A stretch of 11,237 bases of DNA from Nitrospirota bacterium (GTDB taxonomy: Bacteria; Nitrospirota; Nitrospiria; Nitrospirales; UBA8639). Position numbers and translations under genes: made by a program. Location of the stretch: positions 1-11,237 of the forward strand of contig QIMB01000453.1 in assembly GCA_003233615.1 (NCBI GenBank), read 5' to 3'. Numbering within the stretch: the stretch's first letter is position 1; every line of letters begins with the position of its first letter. Positions 1-6,744 of the stretch are shown in pieces. The notes under the pieces are model-generated. The model did not search any database and was not told where the DNA came from. It was given only the letters and a program-made list of their open reading frames with translations.

Positions 1-7
1 CAGGAAG

Positions 8-63
8 GAAAAAAGAAAAAACACTGAGGATCGTACAAGATCAATGGGCAGAGAGCATTGTAC
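8..63 (-). terminator. Possible weak intrinsic terminator after the PCP_red gene
   Basis: Downstream of the last stop codon the minus strand has an inverted repeat, GTACAA (58-63) with TTGTAC (33-38). An overlapping alternative pair is CAATG/CATTG (56-60 and 42-46). Two T6 runs follow, at 21-16 and 14-9, split by one C. The T tract starts 11 nt after the repeat and the loop is long (19 nt), so this is a poor match to a classical terminator. The position, at the end of a long co-directional gene run, is what makes it plausible. The sequence ends too soon to see the next gene. Confidence 0.25.
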
Positions 64-64
64 C

Positions 65-1051
65 TTATAACTTACCCTCTCCTTTTAAATAGCTACGGAA
101 GCGTCCCATGAGTTCATCTCCAAGTAACCCGACATCAGGCTTAGTCTTCATATAGTCTCGTATTTCCTCTAAACGGTGTTCAGCTTGCTCATTGCCCTTT
201 AAGCGCTTGACTTTGCCCAGTGCATCATCAAACGCATCGAACGTCAGTTCCTTATACCCAAAAGCTCGAATTCGTTTCACCGCTTTCATCATGGCTTCAT
301 TTCGAAAAACCGTCAGATGCTCCGAATCAATTTCTTGTAACCCGAGCTTCCGTGCCCGACGCTCGGCAGCTTTCCGAATCCCGCTCCGCACAAAATCTGG
401 AGAGGTCTGAAGACGCTTCCACGCATCGTCAGACCAGGCAACTTGTGATTGCGGGGCATTCCAAAGACGAGTTAAGGATTCTGCATCAATGCAGGTCATC
501 CCCTGCTCACGCGCAAGATCCTCGGCATCATGCTTCAACATGTCTGATACGAATTCTATCGCCATAGGTGGGGAACTTTGAATTTTTTGTTGTAACAACA
601 CTAATGCTTCCTCTGTCCATTCTAATGAGGAACCCGCGTGTTCTTGTAAATCTCCTAAAGCTTCGACCTTTTCAAACAACTCGACATTGACTTCCATATG
701 ACCCCGTTCCCTGGCCACATCTTCCGCAATATTGGCAATCATGCCCCTCATAAACTCGGGGATGGACTCAAGTCGCTTTCGGGCCTCGGCGGTCCAAGGG
801 AGCTTGCCGGCCGCCATATCTTCAACGGCCTGAGTCATTCCGGCTTCACCACCCATTTGGCCCATCATTTGCTGTTTGAACTGATCGAGAATATCAACCG
901 TAATCTCAGCATACCCAAGCTCTTTGGCTTTTTTTTCTGCTAAACGACGAACCATTCCCCTTAAAAAACTTGGGGCACGCTCTAGTCGAGTTTGCGCTTC
1001 GTTTGTCCAAGAAACATCTTGAACGGTCGAAGATGGGTCAGCAGTAGACAT
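65..1051 (-). CDS. Multi-module PCP_red-domain protein of unknown function
   Basis: 328 aa, soluble by eye, with no signal peptide or membrane segment. It is made of repeated modules starting with Trp: W15, W86, W145 and W206. Each follows the pattern W-[ST]-x-x-A, a Leu pair, Pro-x-Phe, an Arg-rich amphipathic helix with A-E, then Gly and an acidic I/L-T/D turn. I recognise this as the PCP_red type domain, known as the C-terminal part of the ChlB/BchB subunit of light-independent protochlorophyllide reductase. In modules 1, 2 and 4 the Trp to the conserved Gly is exactly 31 residues; module 3 is divergent and 8 residues longer. Residues 253-278 look like a second half of a module (AFGYKELTFD against ELGYAEITVD at 44-53). 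The nitrogenase-like catalytic part of ChlB is absent, so enzymatic protochlorophyllide reduction is not implied. It starts 3 nt after the IHF-like gene stop with no good Shine-Dalgarno, suggesting translational coupling. The gene call is firm, the domain assignment fairly firm, the function unknown. Confidence 0.88.
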   Translation of the reverse strand: MSTADPSSTVQDVSWTNEAQTRLERAPSFLRGMVRRLAEKKAKELGYAEITVDILDQFKQQMMGQMGGEAGMTQAVEDMAAGKLPWTAEARKRLESIPEFMRGMIANIAEDVARERGHMEVNVELFEKVEALGDLQEHAGSSLEWTEEALVLLQQKIQSSPPMAIEFVSDMLKHDAEDLAREQGMTCIDAESLTRLWNAPQSQVAWSDDAWKRLQTSPDFVRSGIRKAAERRARKLGLQEIDSEHLTVFRNEAMMKAVKRIRAFGYKELTFDAFDDALGKVKRLKGNEQAEHRLEEIRDYMKTKPDVGLLGDELMGRFRSYLKGEGKL

Positions 1052-1054
1052 AGG

Positions 1055-1351
1055 TTACGACACTGGCTTTGCTTCGGGATTGAGTAATTCTTTAATTTCT
1101 TTTCCCGCTTTAAAAAATGGCATACGTTTTTCGGGAACCGAAACAGACTCTCCTGTTTTAGGATTACGTCCTTCTTTCGTTTGTCGATGACGAAGACGAA
1201 AACTTCCGAAACCTCGAATTTCGGTTTTTTCCCCACGCTTCAATGAATCGCGGATTGAATCAAAAATGGTGTTGACCACCAATTCGGCCTGTCGTCGACT
1301 TAATTGGGGAGCCTTTTCCGCCAACTTCTCGATGAGATCCGCTTTTGTCAT
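1055..1351 (-). CDS. ihfB: HU/IHF-family nucleoid DNA-binding protein, probably IHF beta-like
   Basis: 98 aa, the normal length for HU/IHF. Residues 1-45 form the helical dimerisation part (MTKADLIEKLAEKAP start). GFGSF at 47-51 leads into the beta arm. GRNPKTGE at 61-68 contains the Pro (P64) that in this family intercalates into DNA and bends it. The C-terminal VPEKRMPFFKAGKEIKELLN resembles IHF beta. A start 11 codons upstream (1384) is possible, but 1351 is chosen: AAGGAGGG lies just upstream of it and the family normally starts at this M-T-K. It lies 20 nt after sppA and 3 nt before the PCP_red gene. Its place downstream of cmk and rpsA matches ihfB in Proteobacteria, hence the symbol. 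From sequence alone, HU and IHF subunits cannot be separated with certainty. It would shape nucleoid structure and assist promoter architecture. Confidence 0.93.
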   Translation of the reverse strand: MTKADLIEKLAEKAPQLSRRQAELVVNTIFDSIRDSLKRGEKTEIRGFGSFRLRHRQTKEGRNPKTGESVSVPEKRMPFFKAGKEIKELLNPEAKPVS

Positions 1352-1355
1352 CCAA

Positions 1356-1363
1356 CCCTCCTT
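1356..1363 (-). promoter_or_regulatory. Strong ribosome binding site deciding the ihfB start
   Basis: On the minus strand AAGGAGGG ends four bases before the ATG at 1351. It is one of the clearest Shine-Dalgarno sequences in the window and argues for the 98-residue form over the longer reading frame that starts at 1384 inside the sppA end. Confidence 0.75.
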
Positions 1364-1371
1364 AACCTGAA

Positions 1372-2250
1372 CTACACCATCCATAGATAGAGCAAAGGAG
1401 CCGAAAACCGAGAAGGCGCCAACGCACGGATATCGCCTAAAAAAGCACTTTCAAGAAATGCTCGAAATGAAAAAGGTTTCGTAGTCTCCAACACTCGAGG
1501 AGTACCTTCAATTCCGCTCAATTCGCCTGCTAACTGTATGGCATCATGTAAATCACCGATCTCATCAATCAACAACACTGATTTAGCTTGTCGACCAGTA
1601 AAGATTCGTCCATCAGCCAGTTGCTCAACTTCTGTATATTCCATCGACCGTCCCTCTGCAACCGCTTCAATAAACTGACTCAGGGTATCATTCATCACTG
1701 ATTCCAACAATTGTCGATCTTCTTCTCCCATCGGACGAAACGGCGATCCCAGATCTTTAAACTTTCCAGTTTTAACCACCACACTTTTCACACCAATTTT
1801 CTCTAATAATTCCTGAAAATTGGCCATCTGCATAATAACACCAATACTCCCGGTTAACGTACCAGGATTTGCCAGAATTCGATCAGTGGCCACCGCAATG
1901 TAATACCCCCCAGATGCGGCAACAGTTCCCATCGAAGCCACAACCGTTTTGTTCTGTTCTTGTCTGACCCGCTTTACCGCATTATAAATTTCCTGCGATG
2001 CCGCGACCCCGCCTCCAGGACTATCAATTCTCACTACAATGGCTTTAACCAATGGGTCGGCAGCAAAGGCTTCGAGTTCTCGAACTGTTTGTGAAGAATC
2101 AAGAATGGGTCCTTCAACTCGAACGATGGCGACACCTTCTGTTCCTGCCACCAAGAGCTCAGGCAGGATAGCCTTCCCGACCATGAACAGGACCAAGCCT
2201 GACATGAGCATCCAGAACATCCGTTTCCAGCGAGGATACCCGTTATTCAT
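1372..2250 (-). CDS. sppA: Signal peptide peptidase SppA, short S49-family form
   Basis: 292 aa membrane-anchored serine protease that degrades cleaved signal peptides in the envelope. An N-terminal hydrophobic segment (about residues 11-29, after basic WKRM) is an uncleaved signal anchor. The catalytic domain follows: VRIDSPGGG at 73-81 and GTVAASGGYY at 108-117, giving nucleophile Ser113. The general base should be Lys165 in TGKFKDLGSP. The 52-residue Ser-Lys spacing equals that of Bacillus subtilis SppA (Ser147/Lys199). Length matches the single-domain form that works as an oligomer, not the double-length E. coli enzyme. The start ATG has a weak GAAGG about 9-10 nt upstream. It lies 38 nt after rpsA and 20 nt before ihfB, so it is probably co-transcribed with both. 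Its insertion between rpsA and ihfB is a departure from the proteobacterial order. Confidence 0.95.
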   Translation of the reverse strand: MNNGYPRWKRMFWMLMSGLVLFMVGKAILPELLVAGTEGVAIVRVEGPILDSSQTVRELEAFAADPLVKAIVVRIDSPGGGVAASQEIYNAVKRVRQEQNKTVVASMGTVAASGGYYIAVATDRILANPGTLTGSIGVIMQMANFQELLEKIGVKSVVVKTGKFKDLGSPFRPMGEEDRQLLESVMNDTLSQFIEAVAEGRSMEYTEVEQLADGRIFTGRQAKSVLLIDEIGDLHDAIQLAGELSGIEGTPRVLETTKPFSFRAFLESAFLGDIRALAPSRFSAPLLYLWMV

Positions 2251-2288
2251 GAGAAAAATCGCCTTCGTAAGAATCGTGAGTCAACGCC

Positions 2289-4007
2289 TCAGCCATTGGA
2301 TTCCGGTTCGTCTCCTTTTGCTTCCTCAGACGTCTGCGCCATGCGACCTAAACTGTGATCAATAGTTCCCTGACTACTATTGAATTGCTCCACTTCGTTT
2401 TGTTCCACATCTTTTAAGTGCTCACAAAGACTGAGCGCAATTTTTCGATCTTCACAGTCAACCTTGACAATCTTCGCAACAACTTCCTGCCCGACGGCGA
2501 ATTTTTCTTCCAGACCATCTTGCATGTCTGGCCCGATTTCACTGACGTGAATCAAACCTTCCACTCCGCCTTCTAACTCAATAAACACACCGAAATCAGC
2601 AACCTTGGACACATGACCTGTCGCTTGTTCACCGACATGGTATCGTAAAGGAATGTCACTGACCCAAGGATCAGCAATCAATTGCTTATAGCCCAAAGAC
2701 AATCGCTCTTTGTCTTTATCAATTTTCAGAATCACTGCATTCACAGACTGTCCTTTTTTGAACAGTTCTGAAGGATGCTTAATGTGCTTAATCCAAGACA
2801 TGTCCGAAATATGGATTAACCCGTCTACGCCTTCATCCAACCCTACGAAGGCTCCAAAATCTGTCACACTCTTCACTTTCCCTTCGATTTGAGTCCCTTC
2901 AGGATATTTTTCCTCAATAATGTCCCACGGATTGGGAGCAATTTGCTTCATTCCCAACGAAATTTTCCGGCTATGTTGATCAACATGAAGGACTTGCGCT
3001 TCAATGGCCTCACCGATTGAGACAACTTTCGATGGATGTCGCACTTCATGGGTCCACGACATTTCAGAGACATGGACTAACCCTTCGACTCCCGGCTCAA
3101 GCTCTACAAATGCTCCATAATCCGTCAAGCTGACCACTTTGCCTTGGACTCGACTGCGTGCTGGGTATTTTTCTTCAACCTTCGTCCAAGGATCAGCAGA
3201 TTTTTGTTTGACCCCCAACGAAATCCGACCAGTTTCCCGATCGTATTTTAAGACCAAGACTTGCACCTTATCGCCAATAGAGAATATATCGGAAGGATGC
3301 CCGACGCGACCCCAGGAAATATCGGTAATATGCAAGAGCCCATCAATTCCACCCAAGTCGAGAAACGCGCCATAGTCCGTGATATTCTTTACGGTTCCTT
3401 CGATGAGCTGACCCTCCGACAATGTCGATAATGTTGATTGCCGTCGCTTGTCACGTGTTTCCTCCAAGAGGGCTCGACGTGAGACCACCACATTGCCTCG
3501 ACGATGATTAATCTTAATGATCTTAAAATCGAACGTCTTTCCGACAAGACCATCCAAGTCTCGTACCGGAGTCAAATCGATTTGTGAGCCAGGCAAGAAG
3601 GCTTTGACGCCAATATCGACAATCATGCCACCTTTGATGCGAGAAATAACTTTGCCTTCAACCTGCCGCTCCTCATTATGAGCAACTTCCAAGTCCTCCC
3701 ACACTTTCATTTTGTCGGCTTTCTCTTTGGAAAGCATCAAATTCCCGTCAGTATCCTCACATTGCTCAATATACACCTGCACCGGATCATTGATCGCCAA
3801 TGTCTCCAGTTCCTCTTGGGAAAATTGATCAACAGGGATCATGCCTTCTGACTTGTATCCAATATCTACCACTATACGATCGCGCTGAATATCAATGACT
3901 CGCCCTTCGGTAATGGTTCCCTCTTCAATATTCTTAAATGTTTCATCATACAACGCAGCGAGCGTTTCTCGATCCATCTTTTCAGGTTCTGTGGTAAGCG
4001 TATTCAT
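2289..4007 (-). CDS. rpsA: 30S ribosomal protein S1
   Basis: 572 aa, similar to E. coli S1 (557 aa). Six S1 (OB-fold) repeats are visible at roughly 30-94, 113-178, 199-268, 284-354, 371-440 and 457-527. Repeats 3-6 carry the classic signature, for example TDYGAFLDLGGIDGLLHITD and TDFGAFVGLDEGVDGLIHIS. Repeats 1 and 2 are the diverged, ribosome-binding type. A short acidic/polar tail (531-572) follows. S1 brings mRNA, particularly U-rich or weak Shine-Dalgarno leaders, to the 30S subunit. The gene is 59 nt after plsC and 38 nt before sppA. A TTGGAGGT ribosome site precedes the ATG with 10 nt between. In E. coli S1 represses its own translation through its leader; whether this leader does so cannot be judged here. 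Confidence 0.97.
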   Translation of the reverse strand: MNTLTTEPEKMDRETLAALYDETFKNIEEGTITEGRVIDIQRDRIVVDIGYKSEGMIPVDQFSQEELETLAINDPVQVYIEQCEDTDGNLMLSKEKADKMKVWEDLEVAHNEERQVEGKVISRIKGGMIVDIGVKAFLPGSQIDLTPVRDLDGLVGKTFDFKIIKINHRRGNVVVSRRALLEETRDKRRQSTLSTLSEGQLIEGTVKNITDYGAFLDLGGIDGLLHITDISWGRVGHPSDIFSIGDKVQVLVLKYDRETGRISLGVKQKSADPWTKVEEKYPARSRVQGKVVSLTDYGAFVELEPGVEGLVHVSEMSWTHEVRHPSKVVSIGEAIEAQVLHVDQHSRKISLGMKQIAPNPWDIIEEKYPEGTQIEGKVKSVTDFGAFVGLDEGVDGLIHISDMSWIKHIKHPSELFKKGQSVNAVILKIDKDKERLSLGYKQLIADPWVSDIPLRYHVGEQATGHVSKVADFGVFIELEGGVEGLIHVSEIGPDMQDGLEEKFAVGQEVVAKIVKVDCEDRKIALSLCEHLKDVEQNEVEQFNSSQGTIDHSLGRMAQTSEEAKGDEPESNG

Positions 4008-4017
4008 TCGACTTCAT

Positions 4018-4025
4018 ACCTCCAA
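4018..4025 (-). promoter_or_regulatory. Ribosome binding site of rpsA with an out-of-frame ATG attached
   Basis: The minus strand reads TTGGAGGT, then ATG, and 10 nt after the GGAGGT comes the true rpsA ATG (4007). The first ATG (4017) abuts the Shine-Dalgarno core with no spacer, so it should initiate poorly. It would give an 11-residue overlapping peptide. The 10-nt spacing to the rpsA start is on the long side but usable. Confidence 0.6.
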
Positions 4026-4066
4026 CGATACAGACACGGGTTAATGGTGAATAATGGGAACATCAG

Positions 4067-4726
4067 TCATGTTGACCGTGTTCTCTCGTATGATTTGCCC
4101 TGGTACGGAGAAGATGTGCCTCCAACGCGGGCAACATGCTCCATAACTGTTTGGCCAATCTGTTCATACGCCTGTTTCATAGTTGTCGCGTCACGTGTAG
4201 GAAAACATATCGACTTCCCAAAAGAAACAGACACAGGAAACAGCCTCGGCCACTTGGCCTTCATGGGCAGTACCTTAAAGGTACCAGAAATATACGCAGG
4301 AATCACCTGACTTTGTGATTCTTTCACTAAATACCCTATGCCAGGTCTTCCAAATTGCAAGCGTCCGTCTTCAGTTCGAGTCCCCTCAGGGAAAATCACT
4401 ACGGGTGTGCCAGATTTCAAGTGGTCCAGCGCCATGCCAAAGGCTTTGCGATCCAGCCGATTCGTCTTCAACGGAATCCAACCCAAACTTTGCAACGCCC
4501 AACCCAAATATCGGTTAGGGAATAAGTTCGCCCTCCCCAAGAATACCACTCTTCGTCTGATAGCACAGCCCAATAAAGGAATATCCAAATAGCTGGCATG
4601 ATTGGCAGCAACAATCACCCCACCGGTTTTGGGAATACACTGCCCGCCATCAATTCTGAAACGAAGAAAAATCCATCCCAGCACTCTAAACAGAAGCCAG
4701 AGCCCCCAATAGATTACTCCACTCAC
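4067..4726 (-). CDS. plsC: 1-acyl-sn-glycerol-3-phosphate acyltransferase (PlsC/LPLAT family)
   Basis: 219 aa. It transfers an acyl group to lysophosphatidic acid, giving phosphatidic acid at the inner membrane. A hydrophobic N-terminus (residues 3-21) likely anchors it. The family motifs appear in order: NHASYLD (42-48), with catalytic His43 and Asp48 of the HX4D motif; a GRANLFP region (64-70); FPEGTRT (112-118), which binds the glycerol phosphate; and VIPAYI (141-146). The start codon is GTG (4726), overlapping the cmk stop as GTGA. No good Shine-Dalgarno precedes it, so expression probably relies on coupling to cmk. PlsC next to cmk and rpsA is also seen in other bacterial groups. A different lysophospholipid acyltransferase specificity is possible but the place in the housekeeping run favours PlsC. 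Confidence 0.93.
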   Translation of the reverse strand: MSGVIYWGLWLLFRVLGWIFLRFRIDGGQCIPKTGGVIVAANHASYLDIPLLGCAIRRRVVFLGRANLFPNRYLGWALQSLGWIPLKTNRLDRKAFGMALDHLKSGTPVVIFPEGTRTEDGRLQFGRPGIGYLVKESQSQVIPAYISGTFKVLPMKAKWPRLFPVSVSFGKSICFPTRDATTMKQAYEQIGQTVMEHVARVGGTSSPYQGKSYERTRST

Positions 4727-5400
4727 AAACGATCCACAATCATACCCATCATGTGACCAATGACTTCGTCAAGAGACTGTTGCGAGGTCTCGATCATGAT
4801 CGCGTGCGGTGCAGGGCGCAAGGGATCAGTGGCTCTATTTCGGTCACGGGTATCTCGCAGAACCATCTCGTCGCGTACTGTATCAAGATCAATCTGTATG
4901 CCTTTTTCAGCAAGCTCCTGTTGACGTCGACGAGCACGCACATTCACATCGGCGTCCAAAAAAAATTTGATATCTGCATTTGGAAACACCCGCGTCCCCA
5001 TATCTCGCCCTTCAGCAACCACGCCACCGACGTTTCCAACTTTTTGCTGAACCGGAAGCAACCAGTCTCGTACCATCGGGACTATCGCAATCGAAGACGC
5101 TAATTGAGTCACAGAAGAAGTCCGAAGCTCTTCTTGCACAACTGGCTGACCATCAATCGTCATCACAAAACCATTGTCGGCGGCTGTCAACTGAAGACTC
5201 GTGCGACATAGAAGTGCTTCAATGTCAACAAGATTGTCCGGGGCAATGTGTTCTTGCTGAACTTTCCAGGCAAGGGCTCGATAGAGAGCCCCAGTATCAA
5301 GGTAGCCATAGTGAAGACGATCTGCCAAGCATTTGGAAACCGTACTTTTCCCAACACCGGCTGGACCGTCAATGGCAATGACTAATCGACGGGATAAAAC
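4723..5400 (-). CDS. cmk: Cytidylate kinase, with no canonical start codon in frame before the P-loop
   Basis: Phosphorylates CMP and dCMP with ATP. The coherent frame runs from about 5400 (225 residues; E. coli Cmk has 227). From that point: GPAGVGKST P-loop (12-20), LDTGALYR (34-41), GRDMGTRVFP (131-140) and RDTRDRNRATDPLRPAP (182-198, phosphate and nucleotide binding region). The only usual start in frame is a TTG at 5328, after the P-loop, which would destroy the enzyme. Upstream the frame is open to a TAG at 5434-5436 but contains no ATG, GTG or TTG. An ATG at 5417 is in another frame. A GAGGAG Shine-Dalgarno (5410-5415) points to a start near 5400, where the codon is GTT. One extra G in the GGG at 5403-5405 would join the ATG at 5417 to the kinase frame (M-R-R-R-G-A-V-L-S-R-R-L-V-I-A-I-D). 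The protein otherwise looks intact. Overlaps plsC by 4 nt. The identity is firm; the true start is open. Confidence 0.93.
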   Translation of the reverse strand, partial: VLSRRLVIAIDGPAGVGKSTVSKCLADRLHYGYLDTGALYRALAWKVQQEHIAPDNLVDIEALLCRTSLQLTAADNGFVMTIDGQPVVQEELRTSSVTQLASSIAIVPMVRDWLLPVQQKVGNVGGVVAEGRDMGTRVFPNADIKFFLDADVNVRARRRQQELAEKGIQIDLDTVRDEMVLRDTRDRNRATDPLRPAPHAIMIETSQQSLDEVIGHMMGMIVDRL

Positions 5401-5409
5401 GGCCCTCTT

Positions 5410-5415
5410 CTCCTC
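5410..5415 (-). promoter_or_regulatory. Probable ribosome binding site of cmk
   Basis: GAGGAG on the minus strand, overlapping the out-of-frame ATG at 5417. Its spacing fits initiation around 5404-5400 rather than at 5417, because nothing resembling a Shine-Dalgarno lies upstream of that ATG (only a T7 run). Confidence 0.5.
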
Positions 5416-5435
5416 ATGAAAAAAATCTGAAACCT

Positions 5436-5463
5436 ATTATAAACGTCACTTAGAATTTGTCAA
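5436..5463 (-). promoter_or_regulatory. Full-consensus sigma-70-type promoter for cmk-plsC-rpsA and downstream genes
   Basis: The minus strand has TTGACA (5463-5458), a 16-nt spacer, and TATAAT (5441-5436). Both hexamers are perfect. The -35 lies within the last codons of aroA (Leu-Thr of LLTNSK) and the spacer contains the aroA stop. The expected start of transcription is about A5428 or G5427, so the leader up to cmk is short (about 28 nt to 5400). It would uncouple the cmk, plsC, rpsA, sppA, ihfB block from the aromatic genes. Chance occurrence of both hexamers at allowed spacing right before a gene is unlikely, but activity has not been shown. Confidence 0.7.
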
Positions 5464-6744
5464 TAAATCCAATAGTTTACTATGAAAATCTGGAAATGAG
5501 GTTTCGACGCACTCGACATCCTCAATCACGATGGGTTCCTTGGCCACTAAGCCAGCAATGGCCAGGGACATGACCACGCGATGATCTCCGTAGCTTTGGC
5601 ATCGCGCTCCTTGCAATACGCCCCCCCCTTGAATCACCAGGCCATCCGGCTGTTCTTCTACTGACACTCCGATGCTGGCCAATTCCACCGCCATGGCATG
5701 AATACGATCCGTCTCTTTCACACGCAATTCCTGAGCTCCGGAAATACGAGTTTCGCCGTCCGCTAACGCTGCAGCTACACAGAGAATAGGAAGTTCATCA
5801 ATGGTCTTGGGAATCAACTCAGCCCCTATCGTCGTCCCTGTCAATCGAGTGGCTCGCACACGCAGATCACCCACCGGCTCGCCAGACTCCTCCCGTTCAT
5901 TGAGAATTGCAATGTCTGCACCCATCATGAGCAAGACATCTACAATTCCTGTGCGCTCAGGATTCAAGCCAATTCCGTTGAGGAAGACTTCCGAATCTGG
6001 AACAATAGAGGCTGCCACAAGAAAAAACGCTGCTGCCGAAATATCGCCAGGCACAGAGAGGGGCATAGCCTCAAAGGGCTGCCGTCCATCAATGTGAACA
6101 GTACAACCCTCAACTCGCAATGGCACTCCCAAATACCTCAACATGCGCTCAGTGTGATCCCGGGATTTGAGAGGTTCGTTGACGGTAGTCGTGCCTTCGG
6201 CAAAGAGTCCAGCAAATAGCACACAGGATTTAATCTGTGCACTGGCAACTGGAGACGCATAGTTCACTGAATGTAGCGCTTTTCCCTGAACAGCCAATGG
6301 CGCTAAATCTCCACCGCGCCTACCATTGATATCCGCGCCCATGTGTCGCAAAGGCTTCACAATCCGACCCATAGGCCGGCTTCTCAACGAGGCATCACCA
6401 GTGAGAGTCGAGAAAAACTGTTGTCCGGCCAACACTCCGGCTAATAGCCTGAGCCCTGTACCTGAATTACCACAATCGAGAACATTGGTGGGTTCGGTTA
6501 ATCCCCACAGACCCTTACCAGTCACTTCTAACCCTTCAGGGATTTCTTGAACATCGATGCCTAATGCTCGAACCACACCAAGTGTATTCAAACAATCTTC
6601 GCCCCGGGAAAATCCTGTGATACGAGTGCGGCCTTGAGCCAACGCTCCCAGGATAAAAGCCCGATGCGTAATGGATTTATCGCCAGGAACCGTTATCGTC
6701 CCACGAAGCGGTCGTATCGCCGGCGCAATCGACAGCTGACTCAT
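5446..6744 (-). CDS. aroA: 3-phosphoshikimate 1-carboxyvinyltransferase (EPSP synthase)
   Basis: 432 aa, normal length. Joins shikimate-3-phosphate and PEP to make EPSP, the sixth shikimate step, in the cytosol. Visible family features: GDKSITHR (21-28, substrate-binding Lys23), LDCGNSGTGLRLL (89-101, PEP loop), RPMGRIVKPL (123-132), SAQIKS (168-173), the catalytic Asp316 in IDELP, KETDR with Glu344 (343-347), and YGDHRVVM (385-392). At the position of the E. coli Pro101 in the PEP loop this protein has Leu100, as in many GNSGT-type enzymes. That alone does not show glyphosate tolerance. Its ATG overlaps the tyrA stop as ATGA, with GAAGGG just upstream. The gene end carries the -35 of the cmk promoter. 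Confidence 0.97.
   Translation of the reverse strand: MSQLSIAPAIRPLRGTITVPGDKSITHRAFILGALAQGRTRITGFSRGEDCLNTLGVVRALGIDVQEIPEGLEVTGKGLWGLTEPTNVLDCGNSGTGLRLLAGVLAGQQFFSTLTGDASLRSRPMGRIVKPLRHMGADINGRRGGDLAPLAVQGKALHSVNYASPVASAQIKSCVLFAGLFAEGTTTVNEPLKSRDHTERMLRYLGVPLRVEGCTVHIDGRQPFEAMPLSVPGDISAAAFFLVAASIVPDSEVFLNGIGLNPERTGIVDVLLMMGADIAILNEREESGEPVGDLRVRATRLTGTTIGAELIPKTIDELPILCVAAALADGETRISGAQELRVKETDRIHAMAVELASIGVSVEEQPDGLVIQGGGVLQGARCQSYGDHRVVMSLAIAGLVAKEPIVIEDVECVETSFPDFHSKLLDLLTNSK

Noticed and set aside
65..1051. Reading the PCP_red protein as evidence for photosynthesis or chlorophyll synthesis
   Set aside because: Only the small tail-type module is present, repeated. The catalytic ChlB/BchB part and any other chlorophyll gene are absent from the window.
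1352..1384. Longer N-terminus for the IHF-like protein starting at 1384
   Set aside because: The family starts at the M-T-K at 1351, which has an excellent ribosome site. The upstream 11 residues overlap the sppA end.
4723..5328. cmk starting at the TTG at 5328
   Set aside because: It would remove the ATP-binding P-loop that is present, in the same frame, just upstream. A kinase without it would not work.
4980..5381. Plus-strand frame of 133 codons, and other plus-strand frames throughout
   Set aside because: All lie antisense to strongly supported minus-strand genes, show no recognisable motifs, and are rich in Arg/Ser/Pro as expected for shadow frames.
5800..6744. Glyphosate-tolerant EPSP synthase
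   Set aside because: Leu in place of the E. coli Pro101 is common in GNSGT-type enzymes. Sequence alone does not show tolerance.
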